Below, in pieces: positions 20,938 to 29,810 of a DNA stretch of 36,739 nt. Below the pieces are notes generated by a model that saw only the letters and a list, made by a program, of their open reading frames with translations, made no database searches and had not been told where the DNA came from. Source of the stretch: a virus; the IMG/VR virus record IMGVR_UViG_3300028581_000113, positions 1 to 36,739 of that record, one strand, 5' to 3'. How positions within the stretch are numbered: position 1 is the stretch's first letter; every line of letters begins with the position of its first letter. A program made the translations under genes and the position numbers.

Positions 20938-22438
20938 TATTAAAAATGAAGCTGGTATCCCTTTAGAGTTCGTCCATAGGAAGTTTTTAAAAGACATTAT
21001 AGACGACCTAAGCCCTTTGCAAGTTATATTAAAAGCCCCACAGATTGGAATGACTGTATCACAGATTATTAAAAGCCTTTATGTAGCAATGAAGTATAAG
21101 AAGGATATCATTTACACCTTACCTACTGCAGGCGACGTAACTGATATGGCTGGTGGAAAGATAAACCGCATTGTAGCCCAGAACCCTGTGTTACAAGGCT
21201 GGGTGAAAGACCACGACACCGTAGAGCAAAAGAGCGTGGGCGAGAACATTATTCATTATAGAGGAAGTTACACAACCAAGTCAGCTATGATGGTGTCATC
21301 TGACTTAAATATCCACGATGAGGTCGACGCCTCTGACCCTAGTGTTATTGAACAATACGAAACTAGACTACAAGCTAAGAAGGACGGATGGCGCTGGTAT
21401 TTTTCCCACCCTAGTTCAGTTGACTACGGTGTAGATAAGCAATGGCAGTTAAGCGACCAAAAGCATTGGTTTATTACTTGCCCACACTGTAATAAAGAAC
21501 AATATCTAAGCTTTCCTGAAAACATTGACACCACTAAAAGAGTTTATATTTGTAAGCACTGCAAGTGCGAGTTAAAAGATGAGGACAGAGAGAACGGGCG
21601 TTGGATACCTAAATACAGTAAAGCTTGGCAGGAAAAGAATGGAATAGACAAACCCTTTTCAGGTTACTGGGTGCCACAACTAATTTGTAGCTGGATAAGC
21701 GCCGACAAGATATTAAAAGACTATGCGGAAAAAAGCTCAGAATACTTCTACAACTATGTTCTTGGCTTACCCTATGCTGGTGGAGACTCTAAACTTACCC
21801 AACAGCAACTATTTCAAAACCTATCTGGAAAAGGCGCCGCACCTGAATCAAATGAAAGAGTAATAATGGGTGTTGATACAGGATTAAAGTTAGACTATGT
21901 ATTAGGCAACAACAGGCTAGGATTATTCTATCAAGGTGACGCACAGAACTACGACGAACTAGACAAATTGATGACACGCTGGAATAAAATGGTTGTAGTA
22001 ATGGACGCTGGTGGCGATTTAATAGGTTCAAGACAGTTTTACGAGAGATGGGCAGGGAGAGTTACCCTTTGCTACTTCACGGGTGAAAGAAAAGACAACG
22101 ACATTTACACCTGGGGCGAAGGCGATAAGCTAGGACAAGCCAGCGTAGACCGAGAACGTGGAATACAATGGGTAGTAGATGAGTTTAGAAACAAACGCTT
22201 GCCTTTACAAGGGACTGAGTCTGATTGGTATGAATACTTCCTTGACTGGCAAAACCTATCACGCATTAAGATATTTGATAATAAAACAAACCAAGTTAGA
22301 GGGATTAAGTGGGTGCGTAATGGACGTGACCACAGAGCTCTAGCCACTGTCCTTTGGAGAATTGGTGCCGATAAGTTCAAAGACGGGGAATCACAAATAA
22401 TTTACCCAGGCAACGATTTCGCTAGCCAGGGTTACTAA
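20858..22438 (+). CDS. terL: Terminase large subunit, GpA type
   Basis: A 526-residue packaging ATPase/nuclease. The N-terminal half has a Walker A-like KAPQIGMT at 59-66, a coupling region and a Walker B-like LNIHDEVD at 150-157. A zinc finger characteristic of the GpA class follows (CPHC at 208-211, CKHC at 232-235). The C-terminal nuclease has MGVDTG at 337-342, VVMDAGGD and a final DHRALATVLWRIGADKF. Starts at 20858 or 20870 are possible; both lie inside the small subunit gene, an overlap long enough to imply coupled translation. It pumps DNA into the prohead through the portal encoded next. Confidence 0.85.
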   Translation: MKWKMITAEQINKAREALPSLWIKKYNIKNEAGIPLEFVHRKFLKDIIDDLSPLQVILKAPQIGMTVSQIIKSLYVAMKYKKDIIYTLPTAGDVTDMAGGKINRIVAQNPVLQGWVKDHDTVEQKSVGENIIHYRGSYTTKSAMMVSSDLNIHDEVDASDPSVIEQYETRLQAKKDGWRWYFSHPSSVDYGVDKQWQLSDQKHWFITCPHCNKEQYLSFPENIDTTKRVYICKHCKCELKDEDRENGRWIPKYSKAWQEKNGIDKPFSGYWVPQLICSWISADKILKDYAEKSSEYFYNYVLGLPYAGGDSKLTQQQLFQNLSGKGAAPESNERVIMGVDTGLKLDYVLGNNRLGLFYQGDAQNYDELDKLMTRWNKMVVVMDAGGDLIGSRQFYERWAGRVTLCYFTGERKDNDIYTWGEGDKLGQASVDRERGIQWVVDEFRNKRLPLQGTESDWYEYFLDWQNLSRIKIFDNKTNQVRGIKWVRNGRDHRALATVLWRIGADKFKDGESQIIYPGNDFASQGY

Positions 22439-22441
22439 GAT

Positions 22442-24334
22442 ATGGAAGACAATACGATTCAAGGTGGAGCAATATTCAACGCAGTCAAACAGGCTGAGGG
22501 TCTTTTTTCTAACGTTAACAAAGCTAAAAGCAGTGATGGTTTAGTAGCTGAAGACGTAAAAGACGAATATACTTCCAGTTTTACTGACGAGCAGGTAACA
22601 ACGCTTGTCACCGCCTGGAAAAAGGACTACGACACCTATTACCCTGACATTAAAAAGGTACAAGAAAAGTCAACCCAATATTGGTTAGGCAAGCAAAAGG
22701 TTGATATGGTTGACACCATTGAGGGCAAGGACACTGTAGTCAATAAGCTGTTCGAAGCTATTGAAACCTTTTTGCCTATTGCTACCCGTTCAAATCCGGA
22801 GCCATTAGTTAGTTCTGACAATACTGATGAGGGTCAAACCCTAGCCAAAGAACTAAAGGAGGTTTTAGCCTACCAAGCTGATACCCAAAAGCTACGCAGA
22901 AAACTAGCTAAAATGACTCGCCAATGGATGATTTATCTTATTGGAGCCATAGAGGTGGAATACGACAGCGAAGTTGATGACATAAAAACAAGTGTAATCA
23001 ATCCGCAGAGGTTTACCTTTGACAAGGACGGTTACATTGATGAATCTGGTTTCTTTATTGGTGAATACTTTGGCATTGACTGCAAAATGACTGCATCAAA
23101 GCTTGCTGTTATGTTTCCTAAGCACAAAGGCTACATTATGAACGCAGCAGGCGGTAAGGGTGGAACAAAAATTACTTATACAAAATGGTGGTATAGAAAC
23201 ACAGAAGTATTCTTTACACTAGGAACAAAGAAGTGTCTCGGAAAGTTTAAAAACCCACACTGGAACTACGACGGTGAAGAACAAAGGACTGACGCAGAAA
23301 CAGGGCAGACAATGGTTGAACAAGTTATTGGGCGCAACCACTTACTTAAACCTACGGCGCCTTACGTCTTTCTTTCTATCTTTAGCTTAGGCAAGCAACC
23401 ACACGACGAAACTTCTTTAGTACTACAGAATATCCCACAACAGGATAATATCAATAAAAGATACAGACAGCTCGACCGAAACATTGACGGACAAAACAAC
23501 GGCATAATCGTAGACGGCAGAATAATGACCCAAGAGCAAGCGGCTGAAGCTGCAGGTGCTAAACGTAGAGGTGCTGCTATTCGTGTAATGGGTGATGTAA
23601 ATACTGCAATCAAGTTTGACGGTCCACCACAACTGCCTTCAGATGTTTGGGAGTCAGTCAACAAGTCTGAACAGAACTTAGCCAACATCTTTGGCACATC
23701 AGGATCAACCCCATCGGGCATTAAAAGTGAAGAATCAGCCAGGGGCAAGATAATGATTTCCCAAATGGACGCCAGCCGTATTGGCGGAGGAATCACTGAA
23801 TACATTGAGCAAGCAGCTGACACAGTTTACAATCTATGGGTGCAAATGATGTATGTTCACTACGACACCGAGCATTACTTTAATATCTTAGGGTCAGAGG
23901 AGGGCAACGAGTTAGTTAGCCTTTATAACGGCAGATTTAACAAAAGCATAACTGTAACCGTAAAGGAAGGCTCATTGATACCTAAAGACCCATTGACTCA
24001 ACGTAATGAAGCAGTAGACCTTTGGAGCCAGAACGCTATTGACCCATTGACCTTATACAAGAAGCTTGACTTCCCAGACCCAACCGCAGCAACTGAAGCT
24101 CTTATCAAGTGGCAAATGCTAGGCAAAGGAATGATTGAGCCTCAAATGTATTTACCAAGCTTTCGGATACAAGCCCCACAAGCCCCGTTACCAGGCGAAC
24201 AACCAGGAACAGGCGGTCCGGCGGTAAACCCAATGACAGGTCAAGAAGCCCCAATTCCAGCCCCCGACGCACCGTCTAATGAAGCTGGTGCAGTTCAATC
24301 AAAACAACTATTACAAAGCGTTCCCCTACAATAG
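22442..24334 (+). CDS. Portal protein
   Basis: A 630-residue protein directly after the large terminase. The central part matches portal sequences: RKLAKMTRQWMIYLIGAIEVEYD, NPQRFTFDKDGY, QQDNINKRYRQLDRNIDGQ, PSGIKSEESARGKIM and EYIEQAADTVYNLW. The C-terminal 60 residues are Pro/Gly-rich and disordered. Portals form the dodecameric ring at the capsid vertex through which DNA enters and to which the adaptor attaches. The start is 3 bases after the terminase stop. Confidence 0.85.
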   Translation: MEDNTIQGGAIFNAVKQAEGLFSNVNKAKSSDGLVAEDVKDEYTSSFTDEQVTTLVTAWKKDYDTYYPDIKKVQEKSTQYWLGKQKVDMVDTIEGKDTVVNKLFEAIETFLPIATRSNPEPLVSSDNTDEGQTLAKELKEVLAYQADTQKLRRKLAKMTRQWMIYLIGAIEVEYDSEVDDIKTSVINPQRFTFDKDGYIDESGFFIGEYFGIDCKMTASKLAVMFPKHKGYIMNAAGGKGGTKITYTKWWYRNTEVFFTLGTKKCLGKFKNPHWNYDGEEQRTDAETGQTMVEQVIGRNHLLKPTAPYVFLSIFSLGKQPHDETSLVLQNIPQQDNINKRYRQLDRNIDGQNNGIIVDGRIMTQEQAAEAAGAKRRGAAIRVMGDVNTAIKFDGPPQLPSDVWESVNKSEQNLANIFGTSGSTPSGIKSEESARGKIMISQMDASRIGGGITEYIEQAADTVYNLWVQMMYVHYDTEHYFNILGSEEGNELVSLYNGRFNKSITVTVKEGSLIPKDPLTQRNEAVDLWSQNAIDPLTLYKKLDFPDPTAATEALIKWQMLGKGMIEPQMYLPSFRIQAPQAPLPGEQPGTGGPAVNPMTGQEAPIPAPDAPSNEAGAVQSKQLLQSVPLQ

Positions 24335-24339
24335 GGAGC

Positions 24340-24364
24340 CAGGGTGAGCGGAATTCCCACTCTG
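24340..24364 (+). other. Intergenic hairpin after portal gene
   Basis: CAGGGTG (24340-24346) pairs with CACTCTG (24358-24364), one G-U included, in the 49-base gap after the portal gene. No T-tract follows, so processing or mRNA stabilisation is more likely than termination. Confidence 0.4.
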
Positions 24365-24383
24365 CTATAAATAAAATAAACAT

Positions 24384-24611
24384 ATGAAATGTGAAGCTTG
24401 CCAGGGAACTGGCTTAGAAAATCAGAACAAAGTATGTGCCGACTGCCAGGGTTTTGGTGTAATTGGCGAAGACATTGTTCACATTGTTACTGAAGAAGAA
24501 ATAGAAATGAACAATTTAACTGGTATCGTCGAGCTAGGTGATGAAGTAATTATTCCAAAAAGCGTTAAAAAGCGTATTTTAGAACAAAAAACTAAAAAGG
24601 CTAAAAAATAA
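24384..24611 (+). CDS. DnaJ-like CxxCxGxG zinc protein
   Basis: A 75-residue protein with two CxxCxGxG-type repeats, CEACQGTG (residues 3-10) and CADCQGFG (18-25), the knuckles that form the zinc centre of DnaJ/Hsp40 proteins. The rest is an acidic segment followed by a Lys-rich tail. DnaJ needs four such repeats and a J-domain; here there is one pair only and no HPD, so it is not a DnaJ. Such small proteins between portal and scaffold are common but unassigned. Co-occurrence with the chaperonin pair makes a folding-related role possible but unproven. Confidence 0.65.
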   Translation: MKCEACQGTGLENQNKVCADCQGFGVIGEDIVHIVTEEEIEMNNLTGIVELGDEVIIPKSVKKRILEQKTKKAKK

Positions 24612-24612
24612 T

Positions 24613-24792
24613 ATGTCAAACCTAGACGAACACTTAGAAAACCAAGCCAACGAACGCTCTGAAATGCACGACGAAGAAAAGCGTAAGCCTGGCACTAAGA
24701 TTAAACCAGCACTAAAGGACAAGAAAGAAAAAATGGCTAAGAAAATATTAAAACAGATGAAGCACTCAGCTTATCATCCATTTAAAAAATAA
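24613..24792 (+). CDS. Small Lys-rich protein
   Basis: A 59-residue protein (MSNLDEHLENQANERSEMHD, ending HSAYHPFKK) with an acidic start and a very basic remainder (KKEKMAKKILKQMK). It follows the zinc protein by one base and has the AATAATATG start context. Function unknown; it may be a small head-assembly component. Confidence 0.45.
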   Translation: MSNLDEHLENQANERSEMHDEEKRKPGTKIKPALKDKKEKMAKKILKQMKHSAYHPFKK

Positions 24793-24796
24793 TTAT

Positions 24797-25018
24797 ATGA
24801 CAAGACTAGATAAAGACGCTGTCTCAATGGCTAAATTTAAGAAAAGAAATAACGAAGCCCACGAATCCAAATCCCAAGATAAAAAGGAGCGTATGGCAAA
24901 GAAACTTAGTTCAGCTGACAAAATGTATAATATGCTGAAAGACCCAAAACATTTACGAAATGTTTCTAATGGAAAAGCCAAAGAAGCTTACGAAAAAAAA
25001 CATTCAGTTCTAGACTAA
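24797..25018 (+). CDS. Small basic protein
   Basis: A 73-residue, Lys-rich helical protein (MTRLDKDAVSMAKFKKRNNE, then KLSSADKMYNMLKDPKHLRN). It shares with the preceding ORF a Lys-rich KKERMAKK/KKEKMAKK segment, suggesting an old duplication or a shared DNA-binding function. It lies between portal and scaffold genes. Confidence 0.45.
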   Translation: MTRLDKDAVSMAKFKKRNNEAHESKSQDKKERMAKKLSSADKMYNMLKDPKHLRNVSNGKAKEAYEKKHSVLD

Positions 25019-25066
25019 CAAATTAAATAGGCGCTAGGGCTACGCCACAATACCCCGTAGAAAGAT

Positions 25067-25855
25067 ATGTTTGAAATACCACAAGAAGAAATCGACAAAA
25101 TCGATAATGGTTCATCTGAAGGAATTTTCCCTGTCGACGCTGACGAGGAAGAAGAAACAGATGAATCCGATGAAGTCACGCAAGAAGAAGTAAAGGAACA
25201 GGTTTCTGCGCCTACCGATGAAGACGCTGTAGCCGATAAGGCACGAGTCCCTTACTCACGCTTTGAAACTGTCAACGAAGCTAGAATACGAGCCGAAGAG
25301 CGGTTAGCAATTCTAGAATCACAAAGTGAAGCAAAGAAGTCTGACGGCAACAAGGAAACGACGGATGATTTGAAAGATTGGTTAGAGCTATGGGGAGATT
25401 CAGAAGAATCACGCCAAGCCTACGAAATCGACCAACGCCGTCAACAGAGAGCCTATGAGGAATCTCGTAACCGTTTATTAGAAGATATTGAAAATCACCA
25501 AAATCAGAAACAGCAAGAAGTAGAAGACAACCTGAACTACATACAGGAAGGCTTAGACAACTTTCAGGAAAAGCTTGGTAGGAAACTAAGCGAAACGGAG
25601 GAATCCGCTGTTCTAGATATTCAGGATGAATTTACCGCTAAGGACGACAAGGGCAATTATATTGCACCACTGATGTCCACTGACAAGGCATTTGAGATTT
25701 ATACCCTAAGAAACCAAAATGCTAAGGTTGAAAAAAACCAAGCACGAAGACGAGTTGTTTCCATCACAGGTTCATCTAGCGAGAGCGAAGGAGTAAACGA
25801 CGCTTTTGCAAACTATAACCCTAGCGTAGGGGGATTATGGGAGAGTAAACTTTAA
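25067..25855 (+). CDS. Scaffold protein
   Basis: A 262-residue protein just before the capsid gene. The N-terminal 65 residues are highly acidic (DADEEEETDESDEVTQEEVKEQ), the middle is a long Gln/Glu-rich helix with coiled-coil character (about 85-190), and the C-terminal is basic and polar, the usual build of phage scaffolds whose C-terminus contacts the shell. No protease motif is seen within it, so removal or cleavage would need another enzyme. Confidence 0.7.
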   Translation: MFEIPQEEIDKIDNGSSEGIFPVDADEEEETDESDEVTQEEVKEQVSAPTDEDAVADKARVPYSRFETVNEARIRAEERLAILESQSEAKKSDGNKETTDDLKDWLELWGDSEESRQAYEIDQRRQQRAYEESRNRLLEDIENHQNQKQQEVEDNLNYIQEGLDNFQEKLGRKLSETEESAVLDIQDEFTAKDDKGNYIAPLMSTDKAFEIYTLRNQNAKVEKNQARRRVVSITGSSSESEGVNDAFANYNPSVGGLWESKL

Positions 25856-25875
25856 AAAAATAACCTACAATTATT

Positions 25876-26910
25876 ATGGCTTATAATAACCAGGTTGACA
25901 CCTTAACTTTGGAATACATTGCTCCAAGAGTTGTCGACACAGTTTTACGTAGCAACCTCTTAACCACAGAATTGCTTGCTAAGACAAAAGAATTCAAAGC
26001 AGCTACAATTGATTTCCCATTGAAATACAAAAAAGGAACAGCTACACAATCCTTCAGCGGATTTGATGCTCTTGCTACTTCTTTCACTGATACTCGTGTT
26101 GTTGCTAAATACAACCCTCGCTTTAATGCTGCTAACGTCGCTTTGGCTGTTACAGATATTGCTGCGAACAACACTGCTGCTAAAGTTTTATCTTTGACAG
26201 AAGTTGAAATGATGTCCAGAGCCCAGGACTTAGCCGATTCTATTGGTGTCCAGTTCTATGCTGACGGCACAGGCAACGCAAACAAAGATTTCATCGGTTT
26301 GGCTAACATCGTTGATGATACATCAGCTATTGGCGGTCTTTCCCGTTCCACTTACACAACTTTGCAGTCCACAAATACTGCTTCTGGTGGTGCCTTATCT
26401 CTTTATAAGATGAGAACACTTTCAAACGCTATTTCTGATGCTTCTGTTGCTCCTACAAAATGCTATACAGATTACACTGTTTGGGCTTTGTATGAAACTT
26501 TGCTTCAACCACAAGAGAAGATTATGAAAGAAGTAAACGTTGCACCTAACTTCAAAGGCTACACTGGCTTTGACGCTTTAGCATTCGCAGGTCTTCCAGT
26601 AATGGCTGATCGTAAATGCACATCAGGTGTTATGTTTATGCTTAACACTGACTTCTTGAACTTCCACGGTTTACCAACATTTGGTGGCTCTGAAGATTCA
26701 GGCGGTTTCGCTGGTAAACCTGTAAAGGTTGGTGGCAAATTATTTGCTGGTAACTCTTACAGCGATGCTTCTAACTTAGGCTTCTTCTGGACTGGCTGGA
26801 TTAAATCAACCAACCAATTAGCTTACAACTCTTTCATCGTAATGGGTGGTAACTTGGTAACTGATAACCCACGTCGTCACGGTAAATTGACTGGTATCAC
26901 TGGCGTTTAA
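25876..26910 (+). CDS. Major capsid protein, HK97-fold type
   Basis: A 344-residue protein after the scaffold. It begins MAYNNQVDTLTLEYIAPRVVDTVLRSNLLTTELL and has the strand/helix pattern of HK97-type capsid proteins (TIDFPLKY, then a helix with VALSLTEVEMMSRAQDLADSIGVQFYADGT in the spine region, then GFDALAFAGLPVMADRKC). Its codons are richer in C- and T-ending choices than neighbouring genes, consistent with high expression. The start has no Shine-Dalgarno (ACCTACAATTATT before ATG). It is the most probable client of the phage chaperonin, an inference from position and biology only. Confidence 0.75.
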   Translation: MAYNNQVDTLTLEYIAPRVVDTVLRSNLLTTELLAKTKEFKAATIDFPLKYKKGTATQSFSGFDALATSFTDTRVVAKYNPRFNAANVALAVTDIAANNTAAKVLSLTEVEMMSRAQDLADSIGVQFYADGTGNANKDFIGLANIVDDTSAIGGLSRSTYTTLQSTNTASGGALSLYKMRTLSNAISDASVAPTKCYTDYTVWALYETLLQPQEKIMKEVNVAPNFKGYTGFDALAFAGLPVMADRKCTSGVMFMLNTDFLNFHGLPTFGGSEDSGGFAGKPVKVGGKLFAGNSYSDASNLGFFWTGWIKSTNQLAYNSFIVMGGNLVTDNPRRHGKLTGITGV

Positions 26911-26968
26911 TTAACCTATTTACCTTTTACCTTGAGTTTAAAGACTACAAGAGAGGGTCTACAAAAAT

Positions 26969-27508
26969 ATGAGTATCTTATTAGAGGACTACGTACCAGT
27001 CGTGAAGTATAACGGGTTAAATACTGGGGGAGACGCTGCATTAGGTGGAAACTTAACAGTAACAGGAACAGCCGCAGTAACAGGGTCATCTTCCTTCACT
27101 GGCGTTGCTACTTTTACCGCTGCTCCAGTCTTCACTGCAGGTATCCCATCAGGTGCAGTTCTTAGAACAAACACAGACAGTGCAGCAGTCGGAGCCACCG
27201 TGGTTTTAACAGCAGCACAATCTGGCCGAACATTTAACAACGCTTCTACAAGTGGCAGTCCATCCTGGACTTTGCCAACAGCCGCTAACGGGCTCTGGTA
27301 CACTTTCACTGTATCCAACACAACAACTGGGTTCACAGTGACAGGTGGCACAATTAAATGTAAAACAAGCGCTACTGGAACTGCGTTAAGTGGAACAACC
27401 TTAACAAACACCCAGGGAACAGCTGTCGTCGGTGATACTATCACATTGGTATGCGACGGAACAGTTTGGAGAATGGTAGCACAATCAGGTATCTTCGCTT
27501 GTGCTTAG
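26969..27508 (+). CDS. Minor head/fibre-like beta protein
   Basis: A 179-residue Thr/Gly/Ala-rich protein. Residues about 25-60 show short tandem strands of the form GGNLTVTGTAAVTGSSSFTG, which recur in fibre shafts. The C-terminal part is a beta-sandwich-like domain (GLWYTFTVSNTTTGFTVTGG, then VVGDTITLVCDGTVWRMVAQSG) common in phage surface proteins. It lies 58 bases after the capsid gene, and translation could be driven from the A-rich ACAAAAAT before its ATG. A head fibre or decoration role is likely. Confidence 0.5.
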   Translation: MSILLEDYVPVVKYNGLNTGGDAALGGNLTVTGTAAVTGSSSFTGVATFTAAPVFTAGIPSGAVLRTNTDSAAVGATVVLTAAQSGRTFNNASTSGSPSWTLPTAANGLWYTFTVSNTTTGFTVTGGTIKCKTSATGTALSGTTLTNTQGTAVVGDTITLVCDGTVWRMVAQSGIFACA

Positions 27509-27533
27509 AATTAATTAATTAACGAAAACTATT

Positions 27534-28268
27534 ATGGCGACTCAATTAACTGGCTTCCCAATGATTGCTGGTGCTGATGTTTATTCAAACTCATCCACAC
27601 AGCAAATGTCCTTGGGATCCTACAGTGAAACCGACGATGGTCGTGGCTTCCGCTACGCATTAGTTGGTGCAACATCTACCGTCCCAGGTAAAGTTTATCA
27701 GGGACCAGCTGAAGACACTACAAACTTATCTCCTTCAGGTGGTTTGTCTATTGCCGCAGCTGCTTTAGGCGCAACCTCAGTAACATTAACAAGCTCCGTA
27801 ACTTACGCTACAGCCAATGGCTTGGCAGGTGGTTATTTGAGTGTTGTTATTACCCCTGGTTTAGGTCAACTTTACAAAATCGCTGGTAACACCGCAGTTT
27901 CTGGTGCTACTGGTATGGTTATCTATTTAGAAGACCCAATCAGAGTTGCTTTGACAACTTCTTCAAAAATTCAATTACGTGCTGACATCTACGGAGGAAT
28001 CGTTGTTACTCCTGCAACAATGACAAACGTCTGTGTCGGTGTATCTCCTTCTATCGTGACTAACGGTTACTACGGTTGGATTCAGACCCACGGTATGGTT
28101 TCCTGTCTTGAAACAGGAACTGGAACTTGTGGAATCGCTTTAGGTGTATTACAGGGTGGAACAATTGGTTCCTTAGCTCCTGCTATTGCTGGAACTCCAA
28201 TCCTTGCTTATGCAGCTGGGACAAACATCACTGGCGAATACGGCACCGTATTCCTAGTTATGGACTAG
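27534..28268 (+). CDS. Capsid decoration-like protein
   Basis: A 244-residue beta-rich protein with a Gly/Ala/Thr-rich sequence (GLSIAAAALGATSVTLTSSVTYATANGLAGGYLSVV) and a well-conserved end (YYGWIQTHGMVSCLETGTGTCGIALGVLQGG...ITGEYGTVFLVMD). The segment YYGWIQTHG is one often seen in phage cement or decoration proteins encoded after the capsid gene. It is followed by a strong hairpin at 28279-28302. Confidence 0.55.
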   Translation: MATQLTGFPMIAGADVYSNSSTQQMSLGSYSETDDGRGFRYALVGATSTVPGKVYQGPAEDTTNLSPSGGLSIAAAALGATSVTLTSSVTYATANGLAGGYLSVVITPGLGQLYKIAGNTAVSGATGMVIYLEDPIRVALTTSSKIQLRADIYGGIVVTPATMTNVCVGVSPSIVTNGYYGWIQTHGMVSCLETGTGTCGIALGVLQGGTIGSLAPAIAGTPILAYAAGTNITGEYGTVFLVMD

Positions 28269-28278
28269 TTGGTTCTTT

Positions 28279-28302
28279 GGGGGGCTCTTTCGAGAGCCTC
28301 CT
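28279..28302 (+). other. Strong hairpin, TTCG loop
   Basis: The arm at 28279-28288 pairs with 28293-28302 around a TTCG tetraloop (ten pairs, two of them G-T). Only TTG follows, so U-tract-dependent termination would be weak. It separates the head genes from the fibre genes and may protect the abundant capsid mRNA or attenuate transcription downstream. Confidence 0.65.
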
Positions 28303-28336
28303 TGTAGAGCCATCTAATTCACTAACTAATAAAACT

Positions 28337-28837
28337 ATGCCAAGAAGCTTTTTAGACTTCGAAGGAGTCTATGATAAAACAAAACGATACCTTGTTAACA
28401 ACTGGAGTGATGAGTCTTTCACCCAAGAATTTGGTTCTGAAACGGCTTACAACGACAACAGAATAATTACAACTAGCCCAGCTTACTCGATCACCCTTAA
28501 ACCAGGTGAAATGAGAGAATTGGGGCAATTTGAAGCCCTAATGATTACAAAACACTTTGTAGACCGAGAGATTTTCAAAGTAGCAGCTAAACTTGCTGAT
28601 AAAAAAGAACGAGAGTCAGCCGAGAACGCTGTCAACAACCCTACCTTACGTAAACCATTTGAAGACAAAACTATTTCAGAGATTAAATTGGGCGAAGAAA
28701 CCCCATTTATGGACAAGATTCGTGCCGAAATTAGAGCTGAAGAAATTGCTAAACTTAAAACAACCAAAGAGGATTCTAAAAAGGAAGATAATAAAAAAGA
28801 CGAAAAATCAACTGGTGAATTCGACGGTGTAAAATAA
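28337..28837 (+). CDS. Structural-module protein of unknown function
   Basis: A 166-residue protein. Residues 1-100 are compact (MPRSFLDFEGVYDKTKRYLV, SPAYSITLKPGEMRELGQFEALMITKHFVDREI) and the last 60 are Lys/Glu-rich and disordered (KEDSKKEDNKKDEKSTGEFDGVK). The ITLKPGEMRELGQFEALMITKH segment is common in phage proteins near the capsid gene. I start at 28337, which follows AATAAAACT, rather than at an upstream frame opening inside the previous gene. Role unknown. Confidence 0.55.
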   Translation: MPRSFLDFEGVYDKTKRYLVNNWSDESFTQEFGSETAYNDNRIITTSPAYSITLKPGEMRELGQFEALMITKHFVDREIFKVAAKLADKKERESAENAVNNPTLRKPFEDKTISEIKLGEETPFMDKIRAEIRAEEIAKLKTTKEDSKKEDNKKDEKSTGEFDGVK

Positions 28838-28838
28838 T

Positions 28839-29555
28839 ATGAAACTATTTACTCCCGTAGAAGTTTTAACCACAAAGGAAAAACAGACGGAGATAAATCT
28901 AAAAAGGGCAATTACAGTTGATTCAGCGCTAGAAGTAAAAAGGAAACTATTAAACGACATACAACTGGAAACTGATATCGCCCTGGCTAGACAAGCAAAC
29001 GTGCTGGCAGAAGAAAAAGAAGCCCAGTCCGTTAAGATAAGAGAATTAAAATCCGAGGTAATAAACCTGGAGCAAAGAAAAAAAGAGGCTTTAATACCTA
29101 TCACTGCTAAATGGCAGGAACTCGAGGAATACAATTCAAAGGTAAAGGCTGAAAAACTAGAAATTGATATGCTAAGGGTTAAATACCAAGTGAACCTAGA
29201 ACTGCTAGAGGAAAAATTATCAGAGGTTGGCGAGCGAGAACTGAATGTTATTGACAACGAAAAGAGGCAGAAAATAGCCCAGTGGGGCATAGAAAGCCAA
29301 AAGGAGGTAATAACTAACCAGTCTAAAGAATTAAACCGCAGGCTAGCCGAATATCAAGCCTCAACTGAAGCTAGGGAGATAGATTTAACTACCAAACAGA
29401 CAAAACTAGCACTTAAAGAGCAGGAACTAGAAACAAAGGAAAAAGAACTTAAAAATATTGAAAAAGGATTTATTGACAGGGAGCGTTCTTTGCAGGACCG
29501 TTATGCGACTCTTGAAAGAACTACCCAGCGATTTAATGCAAGCGAAAAGAGATGA
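28839..29555 (+). CDS. Long coiled-coil protein
   Basis: A 238-residue protein that is almost entirely helical with heptad-like hydrophobics and strong Lys/Glu/Gln content (KVKAEKLEIDMLRVKYQVNLELLEEKL, TTKQTKLALKEQELETKEKELKNIEKGF). It contains no cysteine. It lies one base after the previous gene and overlaps the next by 20 bases. Coiled-coil proteins at this place could be fibre shafts, fibre chaperones or head-tail spacer proteins; none can be chosen from sequence alone. Confidence 0.5.
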   Translation: MKLFTPVEVLTTKEKQTEINLKRAITVDSALEVKRKLLNDIQLETDIALARQANVLAEEKEAQSVKIRELKSEVINLEQRKKEALIPITAKWQELEEYNSKVKAEKLEIDMLRVKYQVNLELLEEKLSEVGERELNVIDNEKRQKIAQWGIESQKEVITNQSKELNRRLAEYQASTEAREIDLTTKQTKLALKEQELETKEKELKNIEKGFIDRERSLQDRYATLERTTQRFNASEKR

Positions 29556-29805
29556 AAACCGAATAACAACCCTTTTGGCAGCACTAAACACCGATGGAAA
29601 AACTCCTCAAGTCATTAAAGTTAATTCTGTTAACAAATCAATAAAAGTTGTTGATAGCAACACTGGCTCTGATTTTTCAGTGGCTAGCGCACCAAGAGAT
29701 GAAAACAGGGTGCCAGTTATGTTAGGGGTTTCTGACGCCGACGGGGTTACTCCTGTCGAATTATACGCTGATGTTAATGGAAATTTATTAATTCAAAGCA
29801 CTTAA
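29536..29805 (+). CDS. RDENR-repeat fibre-module protein, two repeats
   Basis: An 89-residue protein made of two copies of a roughly 40-residue unit: KRDENRITTLLAALNTDGKTPQVIKVN... and PRDENRVPVMLGVSDADGVTPVELYAD.... The following gene begins with a third copy. I choose the ATG at 29536 because the first unit starts there; earlier in-frame starts lie inside the coiled-coil gene. Such RDxNRxPxxLGVSxxDGxTPV units are recurrent in fibre modules of uncharacterised phages. Confidence 0.5.
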   Translation: MQAKRDENRITTLLAALNTDGKTPQVIKVNSVNKSIKVVDSNTGSDFSVASAPRDENRVPVMLGVSDADGVTPVELYADVNGNLLIQST

Positions 29806-29810
29806 ATTAT

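Noticed and set aside
22442-24334. Minus-strand ORFs opposite portal and capsid genes
   Set aside because: They mirror the coding strand's codon pattern and show no start context or recognisable domain.
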